From Acidobacteriota bacterium (GTDB taxonomy: Bacteria > Acidobacteriota > UBA6911 > RPQK01 > JADFOI01), in assembly GCA_027295745.1 (NCBI GenBank), contig JAPUKI010000310.1, forward strand, positions 1 through 11,652: a stretch of 11,652 nucleotides of DNA. Direction: 5' to 3'. A program made the position numbers and the translations under genes. Shown here in pieces: positions 5,829 to 11,652 of the stretch. The notes beneath the pieces were generated by a model. It made no database searches. It had not been told where the DNA came from and saw only the letters and a program-made list of their open reading frames with translations. Positions within the stretch are counted from its first letter, which is position 1; the number at the start of each line of letters is the position of its first letter.

Positions 5829-6992
5829 ATGCCTCCTGATCAAAAGAAGAGATCTCCCTTAAGCGAACTTTCCGAAGAAGAAAACCTGTTTAAAGAGAGT
5901 GTAGCGAACTTCGCTCTGCAAGAGATTCGCCCTCACGTCATGAGAATGGATGAGCAGGAGGAAATCGATTCGGAAATCATCAAGAAATGTTTCCAGCTCG
6001 GACTTATGGGGATCGAAATACCCACTTCTCTCGGCGGCTCAGAATCAACCTTCTTCATGTCCATTGTAGCCATTGAAGAGCTGAGTCGAGTGGACGCCTC
6101 TGTGGGAGTGATGGTGGACGTGCAGAACTCCCTGGTCAACAACGCCATCCTTGGCTGGGGATCAGAGGAACAAAAGAAACATTATCTTCCCCTTTTGGCC
6201 TCAGAATGGGTGGGAGCGTATGCCCTTTCGGAAGCCAGCTCGGGAAGCGACGCCTTCTCGCTGCGCACGCGAGCCGAAAGACATAAGGACAAGTTTCTTC
6301 TGAACGGTCACAAACTGTGGATCACAAACGGATCGGAAGCTTCACTTTTTATTATCTTTGCCAACGCCGCACCGGAAAAGGGTTATAAGGGAATCACAGC
6401 CTTTCTGGTCGAGCGCGATTTTCAAGGCTTCTCGGTTGGAAAAAAAGAGAAGAAACTCGGGATTCGAGCTTCCTCCACCTGCGAGCTGATCCTGGAGGAC
6501 TGTGAGATCCCACTATCCAATGTCTTGGGGGAGATCGGAAAGGGCTACAAGGTGGCCATGGAGAGCCTCAACGAAGGTCGAATCGGAATCGGGGCCCAGA
6601 TGATCGGATTGGCTCGAGGAGCATTTGAATATGCAGTCGAATATTCCCAGGAACGCCAGGCCTTCGGTCAGCCCATTGCCAGTTTTCAGGGCATCCAGTT
6701 CCCTCTTGCCAAGATGGCGACCGAATTGGAAGCTGCCCAGTTGCTGGTCTACAACGCCGCCCGGCTCAAAGATGCGGGAAGAGATTTTGTGAAACAGGCG
6801 GCCATGGCTAAATACTTCAGTTCCTGGGTAGCAGAAAGAGTCACTTCCCAAGTGATTGATATTTTTGGCGGTTATGGTTACAGCAAGGAGTATCCTGTCG
6901 AAAAATATTTTCGTGACGCCAAGGTCGGAAAAATTTACGAGGGGACCTCAAACATCCAGCTGATCACCATTGCCAAGCTTCTACTGAAGTGA
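5829..6992 (+). CDS. Short/branched-chain acyl-CoA dehydrogenase
   Basis: A 387-residue flavoprotein that introduces the alpha-beta double bond into acyl-CoA and passes electrons to ETF. It follows the standard fold: N-terminal helical domain with GLMGIEIP, middle beta-domain with the FAD/substrate segments YALSEASSGSDAF and LWITNGSEAS, and C-terminal helical domain with SLNEGRIGIGAQM. Near the end, FRDAKVGKIYEGTSNIQ gives the catalytic base Glu371, the position used by short-, medium- and short/branched-chain dehydrogenases and not the isovaleryl-type position. Identity along the whole length to human ACADSB is striking by eye (for example KLGIRASSTC, PVEKYFRDAK). With BCKDH upstream and ETF downstream, 2-methylbutyryl- or isobutyryl-CoA are likely substrates. 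Butyryl-CoA cannot be excluded. The start was chosen by AAAGG at 5816 and normal family length. Confidence 0.93.
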   Translation: MPPDQKKRSPLSELSEEENLFKESVANFALQEIRPHVMRMDEQEEIDSEIIKKCFQLGLMGIEIPTSLGGSESTFFMSIVAIEELSRVDASVGVMVDVQNSLVNNAILGWGSEEQKKHYLPLLASEWVGAYALSEASSGSDAFSLRTRAERHKDKFLLNGHKLWITNGSEASLFIIFANAAPEKGYKGITAFLVERDFQGFSVGKKEKKLGIRASSTCELILEDCEIPLSNVLGEIGKGYKVAMESLNEGRIGIGAQMIGLARGAFEYAVEYSQERQAFGQPIASFQGIQFPLAKMATELEAAQLLVYNAARLKDAGRDFVKQAAMAKYFSSWVAERVTSQVIDIFGGYGYSKEYPVEKYFRDAKVGKIYEGTSNIQLITIAKLLLK

Positions 6993-7003
6993 GGGAACGC
7001 TGA

Positions 7004-7185
7004 CAGCAGACAACAGACAACAGACCACAGACAACAGACAACAGACCACAGACCACAGACCACAGACCACAGACCACAGACCACAGACAACAGACAACAG
7101 ACAACAGACAACAGACAACAGACAACAGACAACAGACCACGGAGCGCTGACACATTACAGCTGACAATAGATCACGGAAAGCTTA
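7004..7185. repeat. Heptanucleotide array, copy C
   Basis: From 7004 to 7136 nineteen 7-bp units run without an indel; after the first (CAGCAGA) all are CAACAGA or CCACAGA, including a block of six CCACAGA and a block of seven CAACAGA. Seven more degenerate units (CCACGGA, GCGCTGA, CACATTA, CAGCTGA, CAATAGA, TCACGGA, AAGCTTA) keep the same spacing to 7185. It starts 11 bases after the acyl-CoA dehydrogenase stop. Because 7 is not a multiple of 3, long open frames through it encode a 7-residue Cys/Val/Leu repeat on the minus strand; these are artefacts. No hairpin with a T-run is seen. Confidence 0.92.
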
Positions 7186-7188
7186 CAA

Positions 7189-7230
7189 GAACCTGAAACT
7201 TGGAACCTGAATCCTGGAACCTGAAACCTG
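7189..7230. repeat. GAACCTG-type repeat, three 14-bp units
   Basis: GAACCTGAAACTTG, GAACCTGAATCCTG and GAACCTGAAACCTG follow one another exactly, each being two 7-bp half-units, and end six bases before the mutY ATG. The same module (GAACCTGAAAGCTG) ends repeat copy A at 415-428. Confidence 0.85.
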
Positions 7231-7235
7231 GGACG

Positions 7236-8297
7236 ATGCTGCAACTGCCCATTCCCGTTACGGAATTCGCTCCTCGCCTTTTAGGGTGGTACCGGGACAA
7301 CAAGCGTGACCTTCCCTGGCGAAATGATCCTGATCCTTATCGAGTGTGGGTTTCCGAAATCATGCTCCAGCAGACGCAGGTCAAAACCGTAGTACCGTAC
7401 TTCGAAAAATTCCTGAGAAGCTACCCAACCGTGGAAGATCTGGCCAGAGCAGAAGAAAGCGAGATTCTCTCTTCCTGGTCCGGATTGGGATACTACAGGC
7501 GGGCACGAAACCTCCATAGAGCCGCGCAAATGGTCTGTGAACGATATGGGGGGGAATTCCCGCGCGACTTCAGCCAGGCCCTGAAACTGCCCGGCATCGG
7601 ACATTACACGGCCGGGGCAATCCTTTCTCTCGCACATGGAGAACCTCTCCCCATCCTGGACAGCAACATCACCCGGTTTTTTACGCGCTATCTCAAGATC
7701 GAAGACGATCTTGAGCGCACCATCGTGGGGAAGCTGCGGAAATTTCTTGTCCAGCTTGTCAGTGAAACCTCTGTTGCGAAAAATGTTCGCGATTTCAACC
7801 AGGCCTTGATGGAAATCGGATCCTTGGTGTGTAAACCTCGCAACCCTCAGTGCGCTTCATGCCCACTCGCCGCAAGCTGCCTCGCCAACAGAGCAGGGCT
7901 TCAAAAGACTCTCCCTCGGCCACGGACCCGGCCCTCTGTCCAGGAGTTTCACCATACCGTCGCCTTGATTGCCAAAGGTGAAAAATATCTGCTCACCCAA
8001 AACTGGGAGGAAACCTTCCTGAGAGGATTCTGGGAGTTTCCCCGAGTCCAGGGACAGCCGACTCCCCATCTGGCAGAAACTTTTCTGAAGACTCACGGGT
8101 TGGATCTAAAGATCAGGAAAAGAGCTGCCATTGTGACCCATCGGATTACTTTTCGGAAGCTGAACTTTCATCCCGTTTTGGCCTCTCTCCAAAGTCCGGC
8201 GCCCCGCCAGAGATTCACCTGGACGAGACCGGGTGAGAAAGGTTATCCTGTTTCCTCGTATATAAAGAAGATTCTCAGAAGTCTCAAGTCTCGCTAA
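7236..8297 (+). CDS. mutY: A/G-specific adenine DNA glycosylase
   Basis: A 353-residue base-excision repair enzyme that removes adenine mispaired with 8-oxoguanine. Catalytic Glu41 is in SEIMLQQTQ. The helix-hairpin-helix is LPGIGHYTAGAI (118-129). Catalytic Asp142 is in ILDSNITR, where most relatives have DGN. The iron-sulfur cluster ligands Cys199, Cys206, Cys209 and Cys215 have the canonical C-x6-C-x2-C-x5-C spacing. A Nudix-like 8-oxoG recognition domain occupies about 235-353. In its recognition loop the usual H-x-F-S/T-H reads H-R-I-T-F (VTHRITFRKL), so the FSH histidine is replaced. An in-frame TTG at 7200 would start inside the repeat; ATG 7236 gives a normal N-terminus. No good Shine-Dalgarno is seen because the repeat runs right up to the start. 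Confidence 0.93.
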   Translation: MLQLPIPVTEFAPRLLGWYRDNKRDLPWRNDPDPYRVWVSEIMLQQTQVKTVVPYFEKFLRSYPTVEDLARAEESEILSSWSGLGYYRRARNLHRAAQMVCERYGGEFPRDFSQALKLPGIGHYTAGAILSLAHGEPLPILDSNITRFFTRYLKIEDDLERTIVGKLRKFLVQLVSETSVAKNVRDFNQALMEIGSLVCKPRNPQCASCPLAASCLANRAGLQKTLPRPRTRPSVQEFHHTVALIAKGEKYLLTQNWEETFLRGFWEFPRVQGQPTPHLAETFLKTHGLDLKIRKRAAIVTHRITFRKLNFHPVLASLQSPAPRQRFTWTRPGEKGYPVSSYIKKILRSLKSR

Positions 8298-8312
8298 CCT
8301 GGCAGGATGAAC

Positions 8313-9272
8313 ATGGCAAAACTAAGGTTCTTTCTACTACCGATTCTGGTGATTTCTTTAGCCTCCAGTTCGAGCTGGGCTCAGCGAGGCGGACCACCAC
8401 AACGCATCGCCAATCCTCAAACCATTCACCTGGAGGGAGGATCGCGAGTAGAATTTCACGAGTTTGCCTCCGCTGAACTGGGAGGGCAGGGAGAATACAG
8501 TATCTTCTTCCCCCCAGCCTACGACAAGGAAACCAATAGGCGATTTCCGGTAATCTATTTTCTCCATGGAATGAACAATGACCATACCAGCTGGGCAGTG
8601 GCAAGGTATGGAAACCTCCCTTTGCTCATTGAAAACTTGCTCCTCGAGGGTAACATCCCACAGTTCCTGATGGTCCATCCCAATGGAAAAAACAGTTTTT
8701 ACACGGATTCTCTAGACGGAACAGCGAAAACAGAGCAATTCATTTACAAAGACCTGATTCAAGAGGTCGAAAAGAAATTTCGCGTTGACACTGGACGACT
8801 GAACCGCGCTATCGCTGGGACCTCCATGGGAGGGTATGGGGCATTGAAAATCGCCATGAAACAACCTGAGCTATTCAGCTCCGTCGTGGCTGGCTCACCG
8901 ATTGTTCTTTTGGGTGAGGATCCCTCCGAGTTAATCCTTAACTCTCCATCCCGGAGGGTGGAGTTCTTTGTCCGCTTATTTGAGCCCGTTTTCGGGATGC
9001 CATTTGATCGTGATCATTGGCTCAAAAACAGTGTGGAGTTGCTAGCCCGCACAAGTGACCTGAAGGATTTGAAGATTTATTTCTCCTACGGTACGGCCGA
9101 CCGCTACCTGGATGCCTTCCCCATGGAGAAGGGTCTTCAGACAATTGACCAGACCCTGACCGAAAGAGAAATTTCACACGTCTTCCGAGTTTTCGAAGGA
9201 GAACCTCACGGGTGGGTCCTCATCAGGAATCACTTGAAAGAAGAGCTTGAATTCCTCACCGAGACATTTTAA
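8313..9272 (+). CDS. Secreted alpha/beta-hydrolase esterase (esterase D/feruloyl esterase-like family)
   Basis: A 319-residue serine hydrolase with a signal peptide: AKLRFF then a hydrophobic core LLPILVISLA and a likely cut after SSSSWA. Export to the periplasm or outside is inferred. The fold is marked by PVIYFLHGMNNDHTSW (oxyanion region) and the nucleophile elbow GTSMGGYG with Ser171. Probable acid Asp263 is in YGTADRYLD and His299 in EGEPHGW. Relatives include S-formylglutathione hydrolase, feruloyl/xylan esterases and antigen-85-like acyltransferases; the true substrate cannot be told. ATG 8307 would be six bases earlier but abuts AGG with no spacer, whereas ATG 8313 has AGGA five bases upstream, so 8313 is chosen. 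It follows mutY by 15 bases and is likely co-transcribed, without obvious functional link. Confidence 0.85.
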   Translation: MAKLRFFLLPILVISLASSSSWAQRGGPPQRIANPQTIHLEGGSRVEFHEFASAELGGQGEYSIFFPPAYDKETNRRFPVIYFLHGMNNDHTSWAVARYGNLPLLIENLLLEGNIPQFLMVHPNGKNSFYTDSLDGTAKTEQFIYKDLIQEVEKKFRVDTGRLNRAIAGTSMGGYGALKIAMKQPELFSSVVAGSPIVLLGEDPSELILNSPSRRVEFFVRLFEPVFGMPFDRDHWLKNSVELLARTSDLKDLKIYFSYGTADRYLDAFPMEKGLQTIDQTLTEREISHVFRVFEGEPHGWVLIRNHLKEELEFLTETF

Positions 9273-9391
9273 CAGCTGACAACTGACAACAGCCGGCAGA
9301 CCGGCTGAAATCCTGACCGCTGACCACAGAAACGCTGACAACTGACAGAAGCCAACAGGCAGAAGACAACAGGCAGAAGAAAGAATCCAGA
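9273..9391. repeat. Composite intergenic repeat, copy D
   Basis: It starts at the base after the esterase stop. CAGCTGA and CAACTGA heptads lead into a GCCGG hairpin, then GAAATCC, then further CTGACC/ACAGAAACGCTGAC units, and a 14-bp pair (AGGCAGAAGACAAC, AGGCAGAAGAAAGA, 9357-9384). GAATCCAGAAG and a GCCTGGAAGCTG stretch close it. The module order parallels copy A. It fills the convergent gap between the esterase and etfA up to 9416. A T6 run at 9395-9400 has no convincing stem before it on either strand. Confidence 0.8.
9290..9307. other. GCCGG hairpin in repeat copy D
   Basis: CAGCCGG (9290-9296) and CCGGCTG (9301-9307) form a perfect 7-bp stem with a CAGA loop, followed on the + strand by AAATCC exactly as in the hairpin of copy A. 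It may serve as a two-way mRNA 3' end structure between convergent genes; no T-run. Confidence 0.55.
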
Positions 9392-9416
9392 AGATTTTTT
9401 AAGCCTGGAAGCTGCT

Positions 9417-10403
9417 CTAAAGGCCCTTCGCCTCTTTGAGTTTCTTGGTCAAGGCTGGGACAATCTCGAACAGGTCCCCTACAATTCCGTAGGTGGCAAT
9501 ATTGAAAATAGGAGCATTGGGATCGGTATTGATGGCTACGATGCAATCAGAATTTTTCATCCCCACGATGTGCTGAATAGCGCCGGAAATACCACAAGCC
9601 ACATAGAGGCGAGGAGTAACGGTCTGTCCTGAGCTCCCCACCTGGCGGTCCCGAGTCAACCACTCACTGTCGACAACGGGCCGGCTGGCTGCGATTTCCG
9701 CCCCCAGCACCTCTGCCAGTTCCTCAATGATTTTCAGATTTTCCGCTTTCTTGATGCCGCGCCCCACTGCCACGATCCATTCCGCCTGGGAAAGATCCAC
9801 TTTTCCCTTAGTGGCTTCGAAAGCTTCCAGTGGCTTGCGCCGAAGCTCCACATCGGACAAATCTACAGGTCGCTCTATAACTTGCGCGCTTCCCTCCCTT
9901 AAATCATCCACACTGGTCGCTCCCACCTGCATGGTCACAATCCATGGATGCTCGGATCGGATCTGCACCTCTGCGTTGAGCCTATTCCTGAACATCTGAC
10001 GAACGAAGATGAAGGTGTCCGCTTCTTTTCGGTAACCGATACAATCGGTCACTAATCCTCTAGAGATTACCGCCGCCAATTTAGGCGCCAAATCAATGTT
10101 CTGGTAGATATGCGCCATGAGCAAAAGATAGGGCTGGTCTTCAGTGATGATCTGGCTGAGGGCTTTGCAATACATATCCGGATCATAGTCTGCTAACTTC
10201 TGGTCCTCGACCAGCAAAACAGACTCGACTTTCTGACTGGCAATCCGTTCAGCCAAAGGCTGGATCTTATGGCCAAGAATTAGAGCATGGAGCGAGAACC
10301 CGGCCTCTTCAGCCATCCTCTGGCCAAGAGCCAGGCTCTCCAGCGATGGTACACGGATCTCACCATTCCCGTGATCGATCAAGACGTATATTTTCTCGGA
10401 CAT
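9417..10403 (-). CDS. etfA: Electron transfer flavoprotein, alpha subunit
   Basis: The 328-residue FAD-binding subunit of ETF, which accepts electrons from acyl-CoA dehydrogenases. The N-terminal half (to about 190) is the nucleotide-binding-like domain. The C-terminal FAD domain shows AVGRGIKKAENL, SRPVVDSEWLTRDRQVG (about 240-255), SSGQTVTPRLYVACGISGA (about 257-275) and NTDPNAPIF, all diagnostic. It is 14 bases downstream of etfB on the same strand; no strong Shine-Dalgarno is visible, so translation coupling from etfB is likely. Its electron donor in this window is the acyl-CoA dehydrogenase. The downstream quinone oxidoreductase is not present here. Confidence 0.95.
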   Translation of the reverse strand: MSEKIYVLIDHGNGEIRVPSLESLALGQRMAEEAGFSLHALILGHKIQPLAERIASQKVESVLLVEDQKLADYDPDMYCKALSQIITEDQPYLLLMAHIYQNIDLAPKLAAVISRGLVTDCIGYRKEADTFIFVRQMFRNRLNAEVQIRSEHPWIVTMQVGATSVDDLREGSAQVIERPVDLSDVELRRKPLEAFEATKGKVDLSQAEWIVAVGRGIKKAENLKIIEELAEVLGAEIAASRPVVDSEWLTRDRQVGSSGQTVTPRLYVACGISGAIQHIVGMKNSDCIVAINTDPNAPIFNIATYGIVGDLFEIVPALTKKLKEAKGL

Positions 10404-10417
10404 AGCTGTGCGTGAAT

Positions 10418-11200
10418 TCAGAGCACCTTGGCTTCTTTTCGCAGCTTCTCCACCAACTCTTCAACCACTGCTTCAGGAGCCCCTTGCAGAATTTCGGCCT
10501 TCTTCTCGACTTCGGGAAAATAGACTTTGAGCACCTCTATCTCGGGAACAGAGCTCAGGTCTACATTGAGCTCGCTCCAATCGATGTTTCGGAGTTCTTT
10601 TTTCTTTGCCTGCATTATGCCTTTCAAAGAGGCATAGCGGATCTGGGAGATTCCAGCCTGAATGGTCAACACTGCCGGCATGGGCAGTTCCACCCACTGG
10701 AACCAGCCACTCTCCATCTCTCGCAGCGCCTTAACTCTTTTTTGAGCGGGGTCAACCCCAATCTCCATCACGATTGTGGCGTGAGGAAGCCCCAGAAGTT
10801 CGGCCAACAGAACACCGGTCTGCGCATAGCTCAAATCGTCCGATTGTGTCCCCGTCAGAATCAGGTCATATTCCTCCTGCTTGAGGACTTCGGCCAAAAC
10901 CTTGGCCGCCGCGTGTGGAGTAGTGAGTTTTCCCTCCTCGTCCTTGACCAGAATTCCACGATCGGCCCCCATGGCCAAGCCTTTCCTCATGGATTTCTCT
11001 GCCCTTTGGGGACCCAGTGTGAGGATGATCACCTCTCCACCGTGTTTCTCTCGGAGTCTAAGGGACTCTTCCAGCGCGTACTCGTCACACTCACTGATTT
11101 CGAAGGTGAGATCAGAATCCCGGATTCCAGTCCCCTGGGCATTGATTTCGTAGCGCGTGTCGCGAGCGGGGACTTCTTTCAAACAGGCAACGAGCTTCAT
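10418..11200 (-). CDS. etfB: Electron transfer flavoprotein, beta subunit
   Basis: The 260-residue ETF beta subunit, which binds AMP in classical ETFs and carries the loop that docks on acyl-CoA dehydrogenases. Diagnostic segments: MKLVACLKEVPARDTR at the N-terminus, ISECDEYALEESLRL, GTQSDDLSYAQTGVLLAELL (about 116-135), and IRYASLKGIMQAKKK, where the Leu corresponds to the recognition-loop leucine of mammalian ETF and the Lys-rich end matches the family signature. Its ATG overlaps the TGA of the upstream eight-cysteine gene (ATGA), a typical translational-coupling junction. A 268-residue antisense frame covers the gene but is a shadow. Whether this ETF is classical or bifurcating cannot be fully judged; the context with a simple acyl-CoA dehydrogenase favours classical. 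Confidence 0.95.
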   Translation of the reverse strand: MKLVACLKEVPARDTRYEINAQGTGIRDSDLTFEISECDEYALEESLRLREKHGGEVIILTLGPQRAEKSMRKGLAMGADRGILVKDEEGKLTTPHAAAKVLAEVLKQEEYDLILTGTQSDDLSYAQTGVLLAELLGLPHATIVMEIGVDPAQKRVKALREMESGWFQWVELPMPAVLTIQAGISQIRYASLKGIMQAKKKELRNIDWSELNVDLSSVPEIEVLKVYFPEVEKKAEILQGAPEAVVEELVEKLRKEAKVL

Positions 11201-11619
11201 TTCTTAAAAAGGTTTTGAAAGGCATCTCGTGCATCCTGCGGCTTTTGTGATCCGGATGTGGTGATCTTTTCTACTGTGATCCGGGCTTGGAAGTACTGGC
11301 AATCATTTCTGTCATTCTTGCGAGGAATCCTTTCAGGAATCGGCTGGGTGCATTCAAAGCGGCGGGCCGGATCAAAATAGACGCAGTTCTTGCAGGTGTA
11401 CAGGTCGGCACTGCACTTTGGACATTGGCTAGAGGGCTCAATATCGGTGTAACTCTGGGAGAGTTGGACTCCACAGATGGCACACCGTCTGACCTCATGA
11501 AAGCCAGGCATACGAGGTGACCGCGGTCCCTCGCGTGAGGACCTCGGTTGCGAACCCCGCTTTTCCTGGCGGCTGTCGGGGCTGTCCTGATACCCTCGCT
11601 GCCGATACTTTTGAGCCAT
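11197..11619 (-). CDS. Uncharacterised eight-cysteine (zinc-ribbon-like) protein coupled to etfBA
   Basis: A 140-residue protein I do not recognise as a named family. The first 40 residues are Arg/Ser/Gln/Pro-rich and probably disordered. The core carries three CxxC pairs, Cys46-Cys49 (CAIC), Cys66-Cys69 (CPKC) and Cys76-Cys79 (CKNC), plus Cys90 and Cys107, eight in all. The first pairs look like a zinc ribbon; the later four (CKNC, then two single Cys with FDPARRFEC and NDCQYF) could bind a second Zn or an Fe-S cluster. A short basic-amphipathic C-terminus follows (DAFQNLFKK). AGGAGG five bases upstream of ATG 11619 is a strong ribosome site, and the stop overlaps the etfB ATG by four bases. 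The context suggests a role in ETF maturation, electron transfer or regulation; this is inference only. Confidence 0.8.
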   Translation of the reverse strand: MAQKYRQRGYQDSPDSRQEKRGSQPRSSREGPRSPRMPGFHEVRRCAICGVQLSQSYTDIEPSSQCPKCSADLYTCKNCVYFDPARRFECTQPIPERIPRKNDRNDCQYFQARITVEKITTSGSQKPQDARDAFQNLFKK

Positions 11620-11624
11620 GTTTT

Positions 11625-11630
11625 CCTCCT
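11625..11630 (-). promoter_or_regulatory. Strong ribosome binding site of the eight-cysteine gene
   Basis: On the minus strand AGGAGG, then AAAAC, then ATG. It is the best Shine-Dalgarno match in the window and stands at the head of the eight-cysteine/etfB/etfA unit, whose later genes have only weak sites. Confidence 0.85.
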
Positions 11631-11652
11631 GCCTGGCAGACTCCTGATTTTA

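Noticed and set aside
7004..7143. Possible CRISPR array
   Set aside because: Units are 7 bp and contiguous with no 25-40-bp unique spacers, and no cas gene is nearby.
6935..7167. Minus-strand ORFs rich in Cys, Val and Leu
   Set aside because: They translate the heptanucleotide array; a 7-bp unit read in triplets gives a 7-residue repeat. No ribosome site or family similarity.
7200..7235. Upstream TTG start for mutY
   Set aside because: It would add twelve residues of translated repeat; ATG 7236 gives a normal MutY N-terminus.
9388..9410. Intrinsic terminator using the T6 run
   Set aside because: Only a 4-bp CCAG/CTGG pairing spans the run and the T-run lies in the loop, not after a stem.
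10412..11218. 268-residue plus-strand ORF antisense to etfB, slightly longer than etfB itself
   Set aside because: etfB has complete family signatures and an ATGA junction; the antisense frame resembles nothing.

Overview
The window looks like a chromosomal stretch of a free-living, amino-acid- and fatty-acid-oxidising bacterium of roughly balanced G+C. It has a three-gene branched-chain 2-oxoacid dehydrogenase (BCKDH-type) operon, a short/branched-chain acyl-CoA dehydrogenase and an electron-transfer flavoprotein (ETF), mixed with DNA repair genes (DinB, MutY). The protein features plus abundant low-complexity intergenic repeats would fit Acidobacteriota or a similar deep-branching heterotroph. 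That placement is a guess; no rRNA or other phylogenetic marker is present.

Layout: 1-297 is the 3' end of an Xaa-Pro peptidase (+). 298-584 is a composite intergenic repeat. 585-818 (-) is a lysine-rich pentad-repeat protein resembling histone H1 or AlgP tails. 819-1047 is a divergent intergenic region with a heptanucleotide array and a probable promoter. 1048-4412 (+) is E1alpha-E1beta-E2. 4409-5503 (-) is DNA polymerase IV, meeting E2 tail to tail. 5487-5765 is a 279-bp element bounded by 34-bp inverted repeats, one of which supplies the dinB start codon. 5829-6992 (+) is the acyl-CoA dehydrogenase. 6993-7235 is a long heptanucleotide array. 7236-9272 (+) is mutY plus a secreted esterase. 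9273-9416 is another repeat. 11619-9417 (-) is a small eight-cysteine protein followed by etfB and etfA.

How the genes fit together: BCKDH would convert the 2-oxoacids of Val/Leu/Ile to branched acyl-CoAs. The acyl-CoA dehydrogenase, which closely resembles human ACADSB, would oxidise these. ETF would take the electrons toward the quinone pool. E3 (lipoamide dehydrogenase) and ETF:quinone oxidoreductase are not in the window. The eight-cysteine protein overlaps etfB by four bases and may be tied to ETF function or assembly.

The most unusual material is non-coding. First, there is a family of intergenic tracts built from 7-bp units, several starting at or within a few bases of a stop codon and sharing a module order and a GCCGG hairpin. 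Second, the inverted-repeat element carries an outward-facing Shine-Dalgarno-like sequence and ATG at both ends and appears to have re-engineered the N-terminus of dinB.
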